NCBI GenBank assembly: GCA_963821705.1
Contig: CAWGEV010000003.1
Location: 54,065 to 118,064 of the forward strand
Reading direction: 5' to 3'
Length of the DNA stretch: 64,000 nucleotides
Source: DASUPK01 sp963821705
GTDB lineage: Bacteria > Actinomycetota > Thermoleophilia > Solirubrobacterales > 70-9
Positions 27,267 through 37,545 of this stretch are shown here, piece by piece. Under the pieces are notes generated by a model. The model was not told the DNA's origin and did not search any database. It saw only the letters and a program-made list of their open reading frames with translations. The first letter of the stretch is position 1. Every line of letters begins with the position of its first letter. The position numbers and the translations under genes are program-made.

Positions 27267-28230
27267 GCGAGCCGGCGCTCGCGCGCAGCCGCGCCCGCGA
27301 CGGGACGGAGTCGAGCTTGCCGGGCATCCGAGGGCGCTCGCCGAACTTGCGCGAGCCCTGTCGCCGGTCGCGGCCGGGCGGTTCGCGCCGCTCGAGAACG
27401 CGCTCTCGGACTGGCGCAAGCCCCGCGGACGGTCGGCGATCTGGGACCGCGATTTCCCGCGCTCCTGCGTGCTGCGCAGAAGCACGCCTCGAAGGCGAAT
27501 CCGAGCGCAACGCGTTCAACCGAGCGCTCGTCGCTCACCTCGCCTCGCGCCTGCGCTTCCGCCTCGACGGAGCTCGCGCTTCCCACCGACGTCCTCGAGC
27601 GCGTCCCGTCCGCGCTCTGACCGACTGCATGCGTTCTTGAGCGAGCGGCGCGACGGCTATGAGCTCGGTGGACGACTACTTCCTCAAGGACGTGCGCTTC
27701 GCCGCCGGCTGGACGGTTCCCTGCGGCTCGAAGGTGGTCGACCTCCGGAGCCCGCGTCAGCCTTCCGTCAGCCGTCCAGATCGCTCTCAGGGCCGGGCAC
27801 CGCAGGCTCGCACTGCGAGCGCCTCAGGCCAGGGACGCGCGCCGTGGTTCGAGCACGCACACCGAGTCGCGGTATCTCGACGAGTTCAGACGAGGCCGGG
27901 ATGGGCGCACCTACCGGTACGTCGCCTCGCTGCTGCGCAGGCACACGGATGTCGCGGGGGTCATCGCCTACGGCTGGTTCTACGACCCCCAGCTCGCGGA
28001 CGATCAGCCCGCGGCTGGCGCTACCTGCGCCAGCGTCCGCTCGAGCGCGGCGCCATCTCCCTGCGGGGGCACACGTCCGAGTTCGACATCAAGAACGCGA
28101 CCGCGAAATCGCCGACGCGGAGGCGGCTCTACGAGGCCGGCGAGTACCTGCCCGTCGCCCACAGGATGGTCTGGCTCACGGCACGACATCCTGCGCTGGG
28201 CGGGGACGGACCGACGAGCCGCCGGCTGAA
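27263..28230 (+). CDS. Uncharacterised protein of the polysaccharide region (heavily frameshifted)
   Basis: I do not recognise the family. Stitching frames, the clearest part is at 27860-28190: E-S-R-Y-L-D-E-F, then Y-R-Y-V-A-S-L-L-R-R-H-T-D-V-A-G-V-I-A-Y-G-W-F-Y-D-P, then L-R-Q-R-P-L-E-R-G-A, then a segment with N-A-T-A-K-S-P-T-R-R-R-L-Y-E-A-G-E-Y. It reads as a folded, soluble protein with no obvious signal or membrane helix. It starts at an ATG overlapping the end of the upstream transferase, and its 3' end, about 28230, meets the convergent deacetylase gene. Boundaries are approximate because frames change at least five times. Confidence 0.4.
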
Positions 28231-28250
28231 CCTCAGACGGAGCTGGGCCG

Positions 28251-29204
28251 TCACCCGCAGCCAATCGCCGCCCCCCGCGCAGGCTCGGCATCAGCTCGAG
28301 CTCGGACCCGATCCGCCATGTCGCGTACCCGTCGAGACGGACCCTGTTCCAGACGCGGCCGGTGCTTCCGTTCAGGTGGAGTCGCGACTCCGCCAGGAAC
28401 AGAGGCGCTGTGCCCAGATTCGCGGAGGACCCGCTCGACCATCGGAGTGGCGTCCTCGCGGTGGCCGTAGGGGTAGCTGAAGGCCCGCACCGGGCGTCCG
28501 GTCAGCGACTCGAGTCGCCGGGCGTGCTCGACGATCTCCTCGCGCGCGGACCTGCCTCGTCGGGGATCGACCTGCAGAAGACGTGGGATCGGGTGTGGTT
28601 TGCGACCTCACATCCATCCGCGGCCAGTCCGGCGAGGTCCCGGGAGTCGAGGAAGATGCCTCGCTCTCGGCTCGAAGTGCTGCCTGGTCGACCTCGAAGC
28701 GGTCCGCCAGCTCGTCTCCCAGCTCGACAGAAGCGGCCGTAGGGCATCGCCGCGACCAGGTCGAGAAGCTGCAGGAAGGTGCGTGTGTCCCGTGGCGAGG
28801 GTCGAGCGCCGTCGCCAAGCGCTCCAGGCCGATCGCTCGCACAGAGGTACGAGAGCAGGTTGTCCAGCGGGAGGGTGCCGGGATCGAGGCACGCTCCGGT
28901 GACGAACAACACGCTTGGTAGGCCCAGCCGGCGCAGTACGGGTAACGCCGACTCCACGAAGGAGCGATATCCGTCGTCGAAGGTGATCAGCAGGGCGCGA
29001 GCGCGGCAGCTTCCCGGAGAGAACGGTGTCGAGGCTCACGACGTCGTAGTCGCGAGCCAGCTTGCGCATGTGGGCCTCGAAGACGGCGAGGGGCGTGCTG
29101 ACCGCCAGTCGGTCGACCAGCGAGGAAACGCGGTTGGTGATGTGGTGGTAGAGGACGGCGCGAAGGGATGGGCGCGCCCTGGAGCCCGACAGCGCGATTC
29201 TCAT
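28251..29204 (-). CDS. Polysaccharide deacetylase, NodB domain (frameshifted)
   Basis: ATG 29204 begins M-R-I-A-L-S-G-S-R. The carbohydrate esterase 4 core is visible across frames: L-I-T-F-D-D-G-Y near 28985 with the catalytic Asp and metal Asp, H-T-R-S-H near 28600 with both metal histidines (H-x-x-x-H), and R-A-F-S-Y-P-Y-G-H near 28480. Frame changes lie near 29010, 28740 and 28550, and the true C-terminus is unclear beyond 28300. Such enzymes remove N- or O-acetyl groups from polysaccharide outside the cytoplasm, but I see no signal peptide here. It is divergent from the WecG-type gene with a 91-base gap. Confidence 0.68.
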
Positions 29205-29295
29205 CTCTCCAATTAACGGCTGGAGCGGGCAGAGCTTCCGGGCTGATCGCAATCCGGGCGATGAGAACGCCCCGGCTCAACCGTTGATTCGGTGA

Positions 29296-30219
29296 ATGGA
29301 GCCGGCTTCAACCCAGCTTCGCCTCCCCCTCGAGGAGCCCCCCGCGGAGGCGCCGCCCATGTCGATGCCGCGCCTGGCGGACGACAAGGCGCCGGTCATG
29401 GGCCTGCCCCTTGACGCGCTCGATGAGCGCGGCCTCGTGAGAGCCTTCCGGGAGGGTGTCCGCTCGGGGACGGGCGGATGGATCGTAACGCCCAACCTCG
29501 ACATCCTGCGCCAGTTCACCGCTGATGCCGAGAGCCGAGAGCTGATCCTGTCGGCCAGCCACCGGATGGCGGACGGGGCGCCCATCGTCTGGGCCTCGCG
29601 GCTGGCCGGTGTCCCGGTGCCCGAGAGGGTGACCGGGAGCGACCTCGCCTTCAGCCTGCCGGAAGCGGCGGCCGAGGCCGGTGTGCGCGTCCTTCTCCTC
29701 GGCGGAAACCCCGGCGTAGCCGAGGCCGCCGCTCGGCGGCTCGAGGCCCTGAACCCCGAACTCGGAAGCGTGGCGTCCTACTGCCCGCCGCTCGGATTCG
29801 AGGACGATCCGGGGGAGCTGGATCGGATCCGGGCGGTCGTCCGGGACGCGAGGCCCGTCCTGGTCCTGATCGGACTCGGCTTTCCCAAGCAGGAGAGGCT
29901 GATCCGCCGGCTCCGGTCCGAGCTGCCCCAGGCCTGGTTCGCGGGCGTGGGAGTGTCGTTCAGCTTCCTCGCCGGCGAGCAGACGCGGGCACCCGCCGTC
30001 GTGCAGCGCCTGGGTCTGGAGTGGATCCACCGCCTCGTGCATGAGCCACGACGGCTGTTCAGGCGGTACGTGATCCAGGGCCTCCCGTTCAGTCTCAGGC
30101 TGTTCGCCTGGGCGCTGGGCCAGCGCCTGCGCAAGCCGGCGTTGGGCCACGGACAGCAGTTCATTGCGAAACCGACAACAACAGGAGCTTCGCGTGCGCG
30201 TACTCGTCACTGGTCATAA
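29296..30219 (+). CDS. WecG/TagA/CpsF family glycosyltransferase
   Basis: An intact 307-residue GT26-family enzyme that transfers a sugar, typically N-acetylmannosaminuronate or N-acetylmannosamine, to a polyprenyl-linked acceptor. Family blocks are T-P-N-L-D-I-L-R (with the catalytic Asp of TagA), R-M-A-D-G-A-P-I-V-W-A-S-R, E-R-V-T-G-S-D-L, L-L-L-G-G-N-P-G-V-A-E and G-L-G-F-P-K-Q-E. A basic C-terminal tail (L-V-H-E-P-R-R-L-F-R-R-Y) fits peripheral membrane binding. About 35 unconserved N-terminal residues precede the core. Its last 26 bases overlap the following epimerase gene, whose GTG is at 30194. Confidence 0.9.
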   Translation: MEPASTQLRLPLEEPPAEAPPMSMPRLADDKAPVMGLPLDALDERGLVRAFREGVRSGTGGWIVTPNLDILRQFTADAESRELILSASHRMADGAPIVWASRLAGVPVPERVTGSDLAFSLPEAAAEAGVRVLLLGGNPGVAEAAARRLEALNPELGSVASYCPPLGFEDDPGELDRIRAVVRDARPVLVLIGLGFPKQERLIRRLRSELPQAWFAGVGVSFSFLAGEQTRAPAVVQRLGLEWIHRLVHEPRRLFRRYVIQGLPFSLRLFAWALGQRLRKPALGHGQQFIAKPTTTGASRARTRHWS

Positions 30220-31262
30220 CGGCTACATCGGGTCGGTCCTCGTTCCCGTGCTGGATCGGGCCGGCCATGAGGTCTTCGGGCTCGACTCCGACCTGTTCGC
30301 CGCCTGCACCTTCGGTGCGGATCCGCCGGCGGTGGAGTCCTTGCAGATGGACGTCCGCGACGTCGAGAGCCGAGCGTCATGTCCGGCTTCGACGCGGTGA
30401 TTCATCTGGCCGCCGTCTGCAACGACCCGGTCGGCGATCTCAACCCGCTGGCGACGTACGAGATCAACCACCTCGGCCTCGATGCGGGTTGCGGAGAAGG
30501 CGAAGGCGGCCGGCGTTCCGCGCTTTCTGTTCTCGTCGTCCTGCAGCCTGTATGGCAAGGCGGGGGAGGAGATGCTCGACGAGGGCGCCGACTTCGCGCC
30601 GGTGACTCCCTACGGTCAATCCAAGGTTCTCGCCGAGCGGGACATCTCGACCCTGGCCGACGATTCGTTCAGCCCCACGTTCCTGCGAAACGCCACCGCC
30701 TACGGGGTCTCACCACGGCTGCGCGCCGACGTGGTCGTCAACAACCTCGTCGGGTTCGCTCACACCACCGGTGAGGTTCTGATTCAGAGCGACGGAACGC
30801 CGTGGCGTCCTCTCGTGCACGTGGAGGACATCGCGGGCGCGTTCATCTCGGTCCTCGAAGCTCCGCGTGAGCTCGTGCACGATCGAGGCCTTCAACGTCG
30901 GCGCGAGCACCGAGAACTACCGGATCCGGGACCTTGCCGAGATCGTCGAGGAGGTGGTGCCCGGGCGCTCGCGCATCGTTCGCCGCAGGCGGCGGCCCCG
31001 ACAAGCGCTCCTATCAGGTGGATTGCTCCAAGATCGCGAGAGTGCTTGCCGGCCTTCGAGCCGCGATGGACGGTCCGTGAGGGCGTGCGGCAGCTCTCCC
31101 GAGGCATATGCCCGCCACGGACTGACCTTCGAGCAGTTCACCGGCACTCGATATCTGCGGATCAACCGGGTGCGTGAGCTTCAGGAAGGCGGTCGACTCG
31201 ACGACGACCTCCGCTGGCGGTTGCCGGTCGCCGCCGCAGTCCCGATGCGTTCGCCTCCGTGA
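30194..31262 (+). CDS. NAD-dependent sugar epimerase/dehydratase (frameshifted)
   Basis: Extended SDR from GTG 30194 (V-R-V-L-V-T-G-H-N-G-Y-I-G-S), with the cofactor motif G-H-N-G-Y-I-G. Frame changes near 30372, 30485, 30885 and 30985 link the blocks V-I-H-L-A-A-V-C-N-D-P-V-G-D, F-S-S-S-C-S-L-Y-G with the catalytic Ser, T-P-Y-G-Q-S-K-V with Tyr and Lys, and F-N-V-G-A-S-T-E-N-Y-R-I. The pattern is that of UDP-glucose 4-epimerase-like enzymes of surface-glycan clusters; the sugar is unknown. Its TGA at 31260-31262 overlaps the GTG of rfbC, so expression is coupled. Confidence 0.72.
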
Positions 31263-31792
31263 TCTTCACGCCCGCCCCGCTCGAGGGCGCCTATCTGATC
31301 GACGTGGAGCGCCACGTCGACGAGCGCGGATTCCTGGCCCGGACCTTCTGCGAGCGAGAGTTCGCCGAGCATGGTGCGCCGATGCGGGTCGTGCAGAGCA
31401 GCACGATCCACAGTCCGCGGCGTCACACCCTGCGCGGCCTTCACTTCCAGGAGGCGCCTCACCGCGAGATCAAGGTGGTGCGGTGCACGCGAGGTTCGAT
31501 CTTCCTCGTCATGGTCGACCTCCGCCCGGGCTCCGCGACTCGCGACGAATGGCTCGGGGTCGAGTTGAGCGCGCGCAGCGAGCGTCTCGCCTATGTGCCC
31601 GAGGGATTTGCGCAGGGCTACCAGACGCTCGAGGACGACACCGAGGTCCTCTACCAGATGTCTCACCACTACGTGCCCGAGGCGGCGCGTGGAGTCCGCT
31701 GGGACGATCCGGCTCTCGGCATCGAGTGGCCGGCCGCCGAAGAGCGCGTCATCTCCGAACGCGACCGGGCGTGGCCCGATCTGGGGGGCTGA
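31259..31792 (+). CDS. rfbC: dTDP-4-dehydrorhamnose 3,5-epimerase
   Basis: An intact 177-residue cupin that makes dTDP-4-keto-L-rhamnose, the third step of dTDP-L-rhamnose synthesis. Diagnostic blocks are D-E-R-G-F-L-A-R-T-F, T-L-R-G-L-H-F-Q with the catalytic His, R-C-T-R-G-S-I-F-L-V-M-V-D-L-R, and V-P-E-G-F-A-Q-G-Y-Q-T-L. The catalytic Tyr is in the Y-Q-M-S-H-H-Y region. GTG at 31259 overlaps the upstream stop. RfbA, RfbB and RfbD are not in the window, so rhamnose use is likely but not demonstrated; related cupins act on other keto-sugars. Confidence 0.88.
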   Translation: MIFTPAPLEGAYLIDVERHVDERGFLARTFCEREFAEHGAPMRVVQSSTIHSPRRHTLRGLHFQEAPHREIKVVRCTRGSIFLVMVDLRPGSATRDEWLGVELSARSERLAYVPEGFAQGYQTLEDDTEVLYQMSHHYVPEAARGVRWDDPALGIEWPAAEERVISERDRAWPDLGG

Positions 31793-31798
31793 GCGCCA

Positions 31799-33010
31799 TG
31801 GCCTCCCGGCCGGTTCCGCTTTCGATCATCTGCGTCTTCAACGATCCGAACGTGAGGAGCCGCTGCCTCGACCGCTCGATTGAGGAGCATCTGCATGAGG
31901 CACCGGTCGAGTACCTGCCGATCGACAATGTCGACGGATCGTTCGCGACCGCCGGGGCGGCCCTGAACCACGGAGCGTCGCTGGCCAGGCATGACACTCT
32001 GGTCTTCGTTCACCAGGACGTCTACCTCCACTCGCTGCGAGCGCTGGAGGCGGCTGCACGTGTCCTCGCGGAAGACGACCGGATCGGTCTCCTGGGCGCG
32101 ATCGGCGTGGACGCCTCCGGCCGTCTCGTCGGCCGGATACGCGACCGTGTCGTCCTGCTCGGCGAGACGGCACGGGAGCCCACCGATGTCGACAGCCTGG
32201 ACGAGCTCCTCATCATGGCCCCGCGGCGTCTCGTCCAGACAGAGCCGCTCTCTGAATGCCCCGAGCTCGGGTGGCACGCGTATGCGGTGGAGTACGGGCT
32301 GCGTGCCCGGTCGCTGGGACAGCGCGTCTGCGTCCTCGACATCCCCCTGACGCACAACAGCCTCACGGCGAACGTGGAGCGCCTCGATGTCGCGCTATCG
32401 CGCCGTTGCGGCGTCCCATCCCGACGCTCTGCCGGTCCACGTGCCTGGGGGCGTTGTCGCCGGCTCTTCCTCGACGCGTTCATCGCCCGAGACTCCTGAG
32501 CTCCCACCGGTGGCGGTACCGCTGGCTGCGGGAGTCGCTCGCTGCGCATCTGGGCTCTCGGGCCAGCGGAGGGAGCAGGTGCGTGCTCGGCGACATCCGG
32601 ACGGACATCGACGACCTGCTCTCCGGCGACTGGGACTCGTCGCTCCTGGTGATCAACCTCGACCGCGAGCCGGCGTTCACTGACGAGCGTCCAAGTCCGC
32701 TGAAGTCACCCGCCTGGGTCATGCGGTCCAGATGACCTCTGCACCGCTGCCGGTCTGATCGACCGACTCGCCGCGTGGGGCCCCGGCACCTCGATGCTCC
32801 TAACCAACCTGGGCCTCGCCGACCTGCGAGCTCTCTCCCGCGCATCTGTCCGGTCAGCCGCGCCTCCTGGGGTTTCGCGAGGAGGTCGGCTACTGGATGG
32901 TGCTTGGACCTATGGCCGCGACGGTCCCGCGACGGTGGCGGTCACCCAGGGCGACTCCCCTGGGGATGCCGGCGCCGGCGTATGAAGTCACCGCTCCGAG
33001 GCGTTACTGA
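31799..33010 (+). CDS. GT-A-like glycosyltransferase (frameshifted)
   Basis: Begins M-A-S-R-P-V-P-L-S-I-I-C-V-F-N-D-P at 31799, seven bases after rfbC. The N-terminal domain has the layout of small GT-A transferases: I-D-N-V-D-G-S, A-A-L-N-H-G-A and V-F-V-H-Q-D-V-Y-L, where H-Q-D replaces the usual D-x-D and is a known variant. After frame changes near 32395 and 32480 a second domain reads R-Y-R-W-L-R-E-S-L-A and L-L-V-I-N-L-D-R-E-P, ending M-P-A-P-A-Y-E-V-T-A-P-R-R-Y at TGA 33008-33010. The function of the second domain is not known to me. It ends two bases before the next gene. Confidence 0.6.
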
Positions 33011-33012
33011 CT

Positions 33013-34665
33013 ATGGACCGCTACGTCCGGGGCGCTCGCGCAGCCCGCAGTGACTCACGCATGGAGCGCGACGTTCTCGACGTCCTGCCGGTTCGGCTCA
33101 GCCTGTCCGACGCGGGATGGCTCAAGACCGTGCTGGCCGGCGGCGCGATCGTTCTGCTCTGCGGCGCGCTGCTCGTCCCCTCAGTGCGCGCGCCCGTGTC
33201 TGAGATGGATGAGGGCGCTGTGTTGGCCTATGGCCAGCTCGTCAACGACGGGCAGGTGCCGGGGCGCGACTTCGAGACCTTCTACGGACCCGGCCAGCCG
33301 TGGCTGGCCGCGGCGTCCTTCGATGTCGCCACTCCCAGCGTGGGTGTCGAGCGCGCCCTTGGCTTCGCCTCCAGGCTGATCATCCTCGCGGCGATCTTCA
33401 TGATCGCCTTGCGGTGGGGGATGATCCCCGCGGCTGCGGCGAGCTCCGTCTCCTCGCTCGCGATGTACCCGGTGGGAGTCGGCGCGTTCGCCTTCTGGAG
33501 CGGGCTCGCGCTCAGCCTCCTGGGGCTCGCCCTCTTGATGCGCTCACCAGAGGTTACGAAGTCGGACATCGGCGACCGGAAACGGGGTGCCACGGCACTG
33601 GCCGCGGCCGGCGGGATCTCCTCGGGCCTGGCGGTGCTCTTCTACGTCGCGATGGCGCCGGCGGTGATTCTCGCGTCCGTTCCCCTGCTTTTGCGCGCGG
33701 GGCGATCGGTGCGCTGGACCTATGTCGTCGGGTTCCTCGCCGGGTTGATCCCAACCGTCGCCTGGCTCGCAGTGGTCGGGCCCCATGGGATCTCACAGCT
33801 CGTCAGCGACCTGGCGGCCTCGCGGCCGGGCAGGCACCTGCCCCTCCCCGGACCGGGCACCGTGGAAGGAGAGGTGCTGCTCGCCACGGTTCTCGCCACC
33901 GCGGGCATGCTCGGGGCCGGTGCCCTCCTCTGGCGTTCTTCCGCCCGCAGGGGCCGAGGCGCGATTCTCCTCTCGTTGGGACTGTTCTGCCTCGCCCTGC
34001 TTCCTCAGGCCTTTGAGCGCGCCGACATCGGGCATGTGGTCAGCGTCGGCTGCGTCGCGCTGGCCGGAGTGCCGCTCCTACTTGCGGAGGCGGCCTCGGC
34101 CCGGTCGGACGCGCCCTCCTCAGGAAGGTGGTTGCTCGGGGCAGCCACAGTGCTCGCGCTCCTGGCGGCGGGCGCCGTGGCGCGCGCGTCGGGCCCATCG
34201 ATCCGAGATGACGTGCTGAACCGCAGCAGGGTCGCCTATGAAGTGGGAATCGACGGACGGTCGGTGCCGATCGGCTCCCAGCGCGCTGCCTCCGATCTGA
34301 ACGCCATCCTGCCCCGTCTCGCTGAGCTCTCGGCGCCCGGCGACTCGCTCTTCGTCGGGCCCGCCGACCTGCGACGCACCAACTATGCGGACACGTTCGT
34401 CTACTTCCTGATGCCCGAGCTGCGCCCGGCCTCCTTCTACACGGAGCTCAACCCCGGCGCCAGCAACTCGAGTCACTCCGGGCTCGCGGGCGACCTCAAG
34501 ACTGCCGACTACCTCCTGCTGACCTCCCGGTGGGATCGGTGGGACGAGCCCAACGCGTCATCGGAGTACGGGTCCGACGCCCCGTCTCGGGTGGTGGCCA
34601 GCGAATTCTCGTCGGTCGCGAGGAGCGGCTCGTATGTGCTCTACGCCCACAATGGCTCGCCGTGA
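33013..34665 (+). CDS. Polytopic membrane glycosyltransferase-like protein (GT-C type)
   Basis: An intact 550-residue membrane protein with about ten hydrophobic helices and a C-terminal extracytoplasmic domain. The first outer loop carries V-S-E-M-D-E-G-A-V-L-A-Y-G-Q, an acidic M-D-E-G motif in the place of the catalytic acids of PMT/ArnT-type GT-C enzymes, followed by F-Y-G-P-G-Q-P. It therefore probably uses a polyprenyl-phosphate sugar outside the membrane. ATG 33013 lies two bases after the upstream stop, so the genes are co-transcribed. It shares architecture, though little sequence, with the protein at 1071-2852. Confidence 0.65.
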   Translation: MDRYVRGARAARSDSRMERDVLDVLPVRLSLSDAGWLKTVLAGGAIVLLCGALLVPSVRAPVSEMDEGAVLAYGQLVNDGQVPGRDFETFYGPGQPWLAAASFDVATPSVGVERALGFASRLIILAAIFMIALRWGMIPAAAASSVSSLAMYPVGVGAFAFWSGLALSLLGLALLMRSPEVTKSDIGDRKRGATALAAAGGISSGLAVLFYVAMAPAVILASVPLLLRAGRSVRWTYVVGFLAGLIPTVAWLAVVGPHGISQLVSDLAASRPGRHLPLPGPGTVEGEVLLATVLATAGMLGAGALLWRSSARRGRGAILLSLGLFCLALLPQAFERADIGHVVSVGCVALAGVPLLLAEAASARSDAPSSGRWLLGAATVLALLAAGAVARASGPSIRDDVLNRSRVAYEVGIDGRSVPIGSQRAASDLNAILPRLAELSAPGDSLFVGPADLRRTNYADTFVYFLMPELRPASFYTELNPGASNSSHSGLAGDLKTADYLLLTSRWDRWDEPNASSEYGSDAPSRVVASEFSSVARSGSYVLYAHNGSP

Positions 34666-35022
34666 AGGCCGGTCTGCGCGCAGGATCAGCTGGGAGTGCG
34701 CCGTCGGACGTCGGGTCCGACTCGGCCTGGCGGCGATTGCGGGCCGCCAGTCGCTGAGCTCCGTTTCAGACAGGCGCACGATGGATCGGTCGATACCGAC
34801 TCCCACGATCCGGAGATGCTGAGGCGTCAGGTCGCCGCGATCACCGAGTCCGGCCCAGGAGTTGAAGCCGGGCCTTCGTGAACAGGAGCGCATCGACGTG
34901 CTCTGCGATGAGCTCGTTGCGTGGGCGGATGCCGGCTATCCCGCCGGCGACGGCGTGGTCGAGGCCTTTCGGCTTCTCCCGGACACGGAGTCGTCCGAGC
35001 CCGCCACGAACGGGCCGGCTGA
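34666..35022 (+). other. Unresolved segment with broken coding sequence
   Basis: Between the membrane protein and the flippase. Short protein-like stretches appear in different frames (L-R-F-R-Q-A-H-D-G-S-V-D-T-D-S-H-D-P-E; E-Q-E-R-I-D-V-L-C-D-E-L-V-A-W-A-D-A-G-Y). They could be one small gene of about 115 codons broken by two or three frame changes, ending at TGA 35020-35022, one base before a GTG that suits the flippase. I cannot name it. Confidence 0.35.
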
Positions 35023-35023
35023 C

Positions 35024-36498
35024 GTGGCGCCGCACGAGGTCGAGCGCTCCCTCAAGCATGGCGCCGTCTGGGCGGTCGGGACACAAGTCGCCAGCCAGGC
35101 CATCAGGTTCGGCGGCGTGATCGTCCTCGCGCGATTGCTGACCCCGAGCGACTACGGCGCCGCGGCTCTGGCCCTCGCGATCGCCTCCTACTCGAGCATC
35201 CTCGGAGATCTCGGATACGGCGGCGCGCTCATCCAAGCCGAACGCGCCCCCCAGCGCTTGGCGTCCACCGCGTTGCTGGTCTGCGCTTGCGGCGGGGGCC
35301 CTCGGGTCGGCATGCGTAGCACTCGCCGCCTATCCGATCGCACTGGCGCTGGGTGACCCCCAGATTGCCCTGCTCGTGATCGGTGGCGGTCTGACGCTGT
35401 TCATCGTCGCCGCGGGGTCGGCCAGCAACGCGCTTCTCGCCCGGGCGATGCGCTTCGACGTCATCCAGGGGGCGAGCCTCGTCGCGCTGATCGTGGCGAC
35501 GGCATGCGCTGTGACCACTGCAGCGCTCGGAGCCGGAGCGTGGGCCCTTGTCTTTCAGCAGATCGTTCTCAGCGCGGTGGCCGCCGCGATCTTCATCGGC
35601 GCCGCGGGATGGCGGCCGTCGCTCGAGTTCTCGCGGACCGCCTTTCGGTCCATGACGAAGTTCGCAATGCCGAGGAGCGGGGACACCTCTTCGGGGCGCT
35701 TCAGACCCTGGTCTCCTTCGCCCTGATCGGACACTTCGTCGGCATCGACGACCTTGGAATCTGGAACCTCTCGACGTCTCTGGTCATGGTTCCCCTGGTC
35801 CTGATCTCGCTGCCGATCGCACAGGTGATCTACGCGGCGTTTGCGCGTATGCGCGACAACGTCGAGCGGGTCGCGGAGGTCTGGTTGAGCGGGTTCACGC
35901 TGCTTGCTGCGCTCGCATTCCCGGTGCTTTTCGGACTGGTCGCACTCGCGCCGCTGCTGATCCCACTCGTCTTCGGGGCGCAGTGGGTCCCGGCGGTCCC
36001 TGTCATCCAGATCCTGTCCGTCTGGGTGATCGCGAAGACGCTGCAGACCTGGAACACCTCGGTCATGGATGCGGCCGGCAAACCGCACGTCTCGATGATC
36101 CTGAACGCGGCGGTGCTGATCGCCCTGCCGCCCAGCCTGTGGTTCGGCAGCCACTTCGGGATCGCCGGCGTTGCGGTCGCCTTCAGCCTGGTCGAGATCC
36201 TCTTCGGCGAGCTCCCCTCATTTGTCCTGACCACGCGTGAGCTGTCGCTGAAGAGGCTGACGGTGTTCCGGCGCATCCGGGGACCGTCCTCGCGTCGGCC
36301 CTTCGTTCGCAGCCGTCCTCCTGGTCAGCCGTCGCACTCGAGAACACGGATCTGGGAAGCGGCCTGACCATCCTGTTCTCGGTCCTCGCCGGCGCCGCCG
36401 TCTACGCCGGCAGCCTGGCCGTCTTCGCCCCGGGCGTCGCCCGGCAGCTGCTCGGGATCGCCGGGGGCCTCGCGCCGGCACTGCGGTCCAGCAGCTGA
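35024..36498 (+). CDS. Wzx-like polysaccharide flippase (frameshifted)
   Basis: Twelve to fourteen transmembrane helices of the MATE/Wzx (oligosaccharide flippase) superfamily. The start is probably GTG 35024 (V-A-P-H-E-V-E-R-S-L-K-H-G-A-V-W-A), followed by the usual opening L-A-R-L-L-T-P-S-D-Y-G and Y-S-S-I-L-G-D-L-G-Y-G-G-A-L-I-Q. Frame changes near 35290, 35680 and 36270. Later conserved parts are P-L-V-L-I-S-L-P-I-A-Q-V and L-V-F-G-A-Q-W-V-P-A-V-P-V-I-Q-I-L-S. It moves lipid-linked repeat units across the membrane. Its 3' end overlaps the convergent transferase by about 100 bases in the present reading. Confidence 0.78.
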
Positions 36499-37545
36499 GC
36501 CGAGCCGGCGAGGGGCCCGCTATTGGGCTCGCGCCACCGGCGAGCGCGCTCGTCGGATGCCCTCGCGAAGCCGCCGCCCCCGAGCTGGCCGGCGATGAAG
36601 CGCCAAGTCGCCGGCTCGAGTCCCAGGCGCGGATCACGTCGGAGCTCTCTCCCGAGCGCCCCGAACACGACGGGCGTGCCATCGCCCGTCTTTGCTCGCA
36701 TCGAGAGGTGGGCCACGACGTCGCGCCGGTGCACCTTCTCCGCGATCCGGGTGAGCCGGAGAGCCTCCTGCTTCGGCAGGTCGGCCTCGGTGATGAACTT
36801 CCGCCGGTGCCCATGGACGATGTCCGGAAGGGATCGCGATGACCGAAAACCGTTTGGAGTGAACGAGCCGAGCGATGAGGAGTCGGTTTCGGAGTGGGCC
36901 CTGCATCAGGGCAAGCGGACGGTCGAGGTAGGCAAAGTCCCAGCCGGCGGCGAGGCGCATCAGCAGAGGAAGATCGTCGATGACCCCGTCCTCCGACCGC
37001 CAGCCGCCGGCGCTGAGCAGCGCCGCCCGGCGGAACAGGGCGGATGACAGGCAGACCCTCGGTCCCTCGCTCATGCTCCGCTCGATGAAACGGGCTCCCG
37101 ACACGAGCGCGATCGAGTCCTGGGCCTCGCCGGAACGGACCGTGGGGGCAAGCGCGGTGCCGCGCATGTCGACGATCTCGTAAGCGGTGTGAACGACCCC
37201 GACGCTCGGCCAGCGCCTGAGCGTCTCGACCGTCCGGGAGAGGTGCTCGGGATGAAGCTCGTCATCGTCGCCGAGGGCCACCAGGAAGTCCGCATCGGTG
37301 AGCTCGATCAGGCGATTGAAGTTCGCCGCCCGGCCGATCGCCTGGTCAAGGGGTCGATAGACGATCCGCGGGTCGTCGAACGAGGCGACGACCTCGGCGG
37401 TGGCGTCGTCGGAGGCGTTGTCGGACACGACCAAGGTGAAATCGCGGTAGCTCTGCGCAAGCACGCTTGCGATGGCCCGCCGGAGCAGCGACGATCTGTT
37501 CCGGGTCGGGATGCCGACTGTGACGTTACGGGCCGTTGCTGACAT
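36402..37545 (-). CDS. Glycosyltransferase family 2 (frameshifted)
   Basis: From ATG 37545 (M-S-A-T-A-R-N-V-T-V-G-I-P-T-R-N-R). GT-A blocks are V-S-D-N-A-S-D-D-A-T and V-A-L-G-D-D-D-E-L-H, with the metal motif D-D-D, then G-G-W-R-S-E-D-G-V-I-D-D-L-P-L-L-M-R with the catalytic E-D region. The frame is intact to about 36840, changes once, and continues as H-R-R-D-V-V-A-H-L-S-M-R-A-K. The stop at 36402 lies inside the flippase gene; an earlier natural end near 36500 is possible. It overlaps the upstream Cys-rich protein by 20 bases. Confidence 0.75.

Noticed and set aside
26686..28470. 594-codon plus-strand frame
   Set aside because: Spans pieces of a family 2 transferase, the unknown gene and antisense deacetylase in an Arg/Ser-rich frame. 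Only fragments match the real genes.
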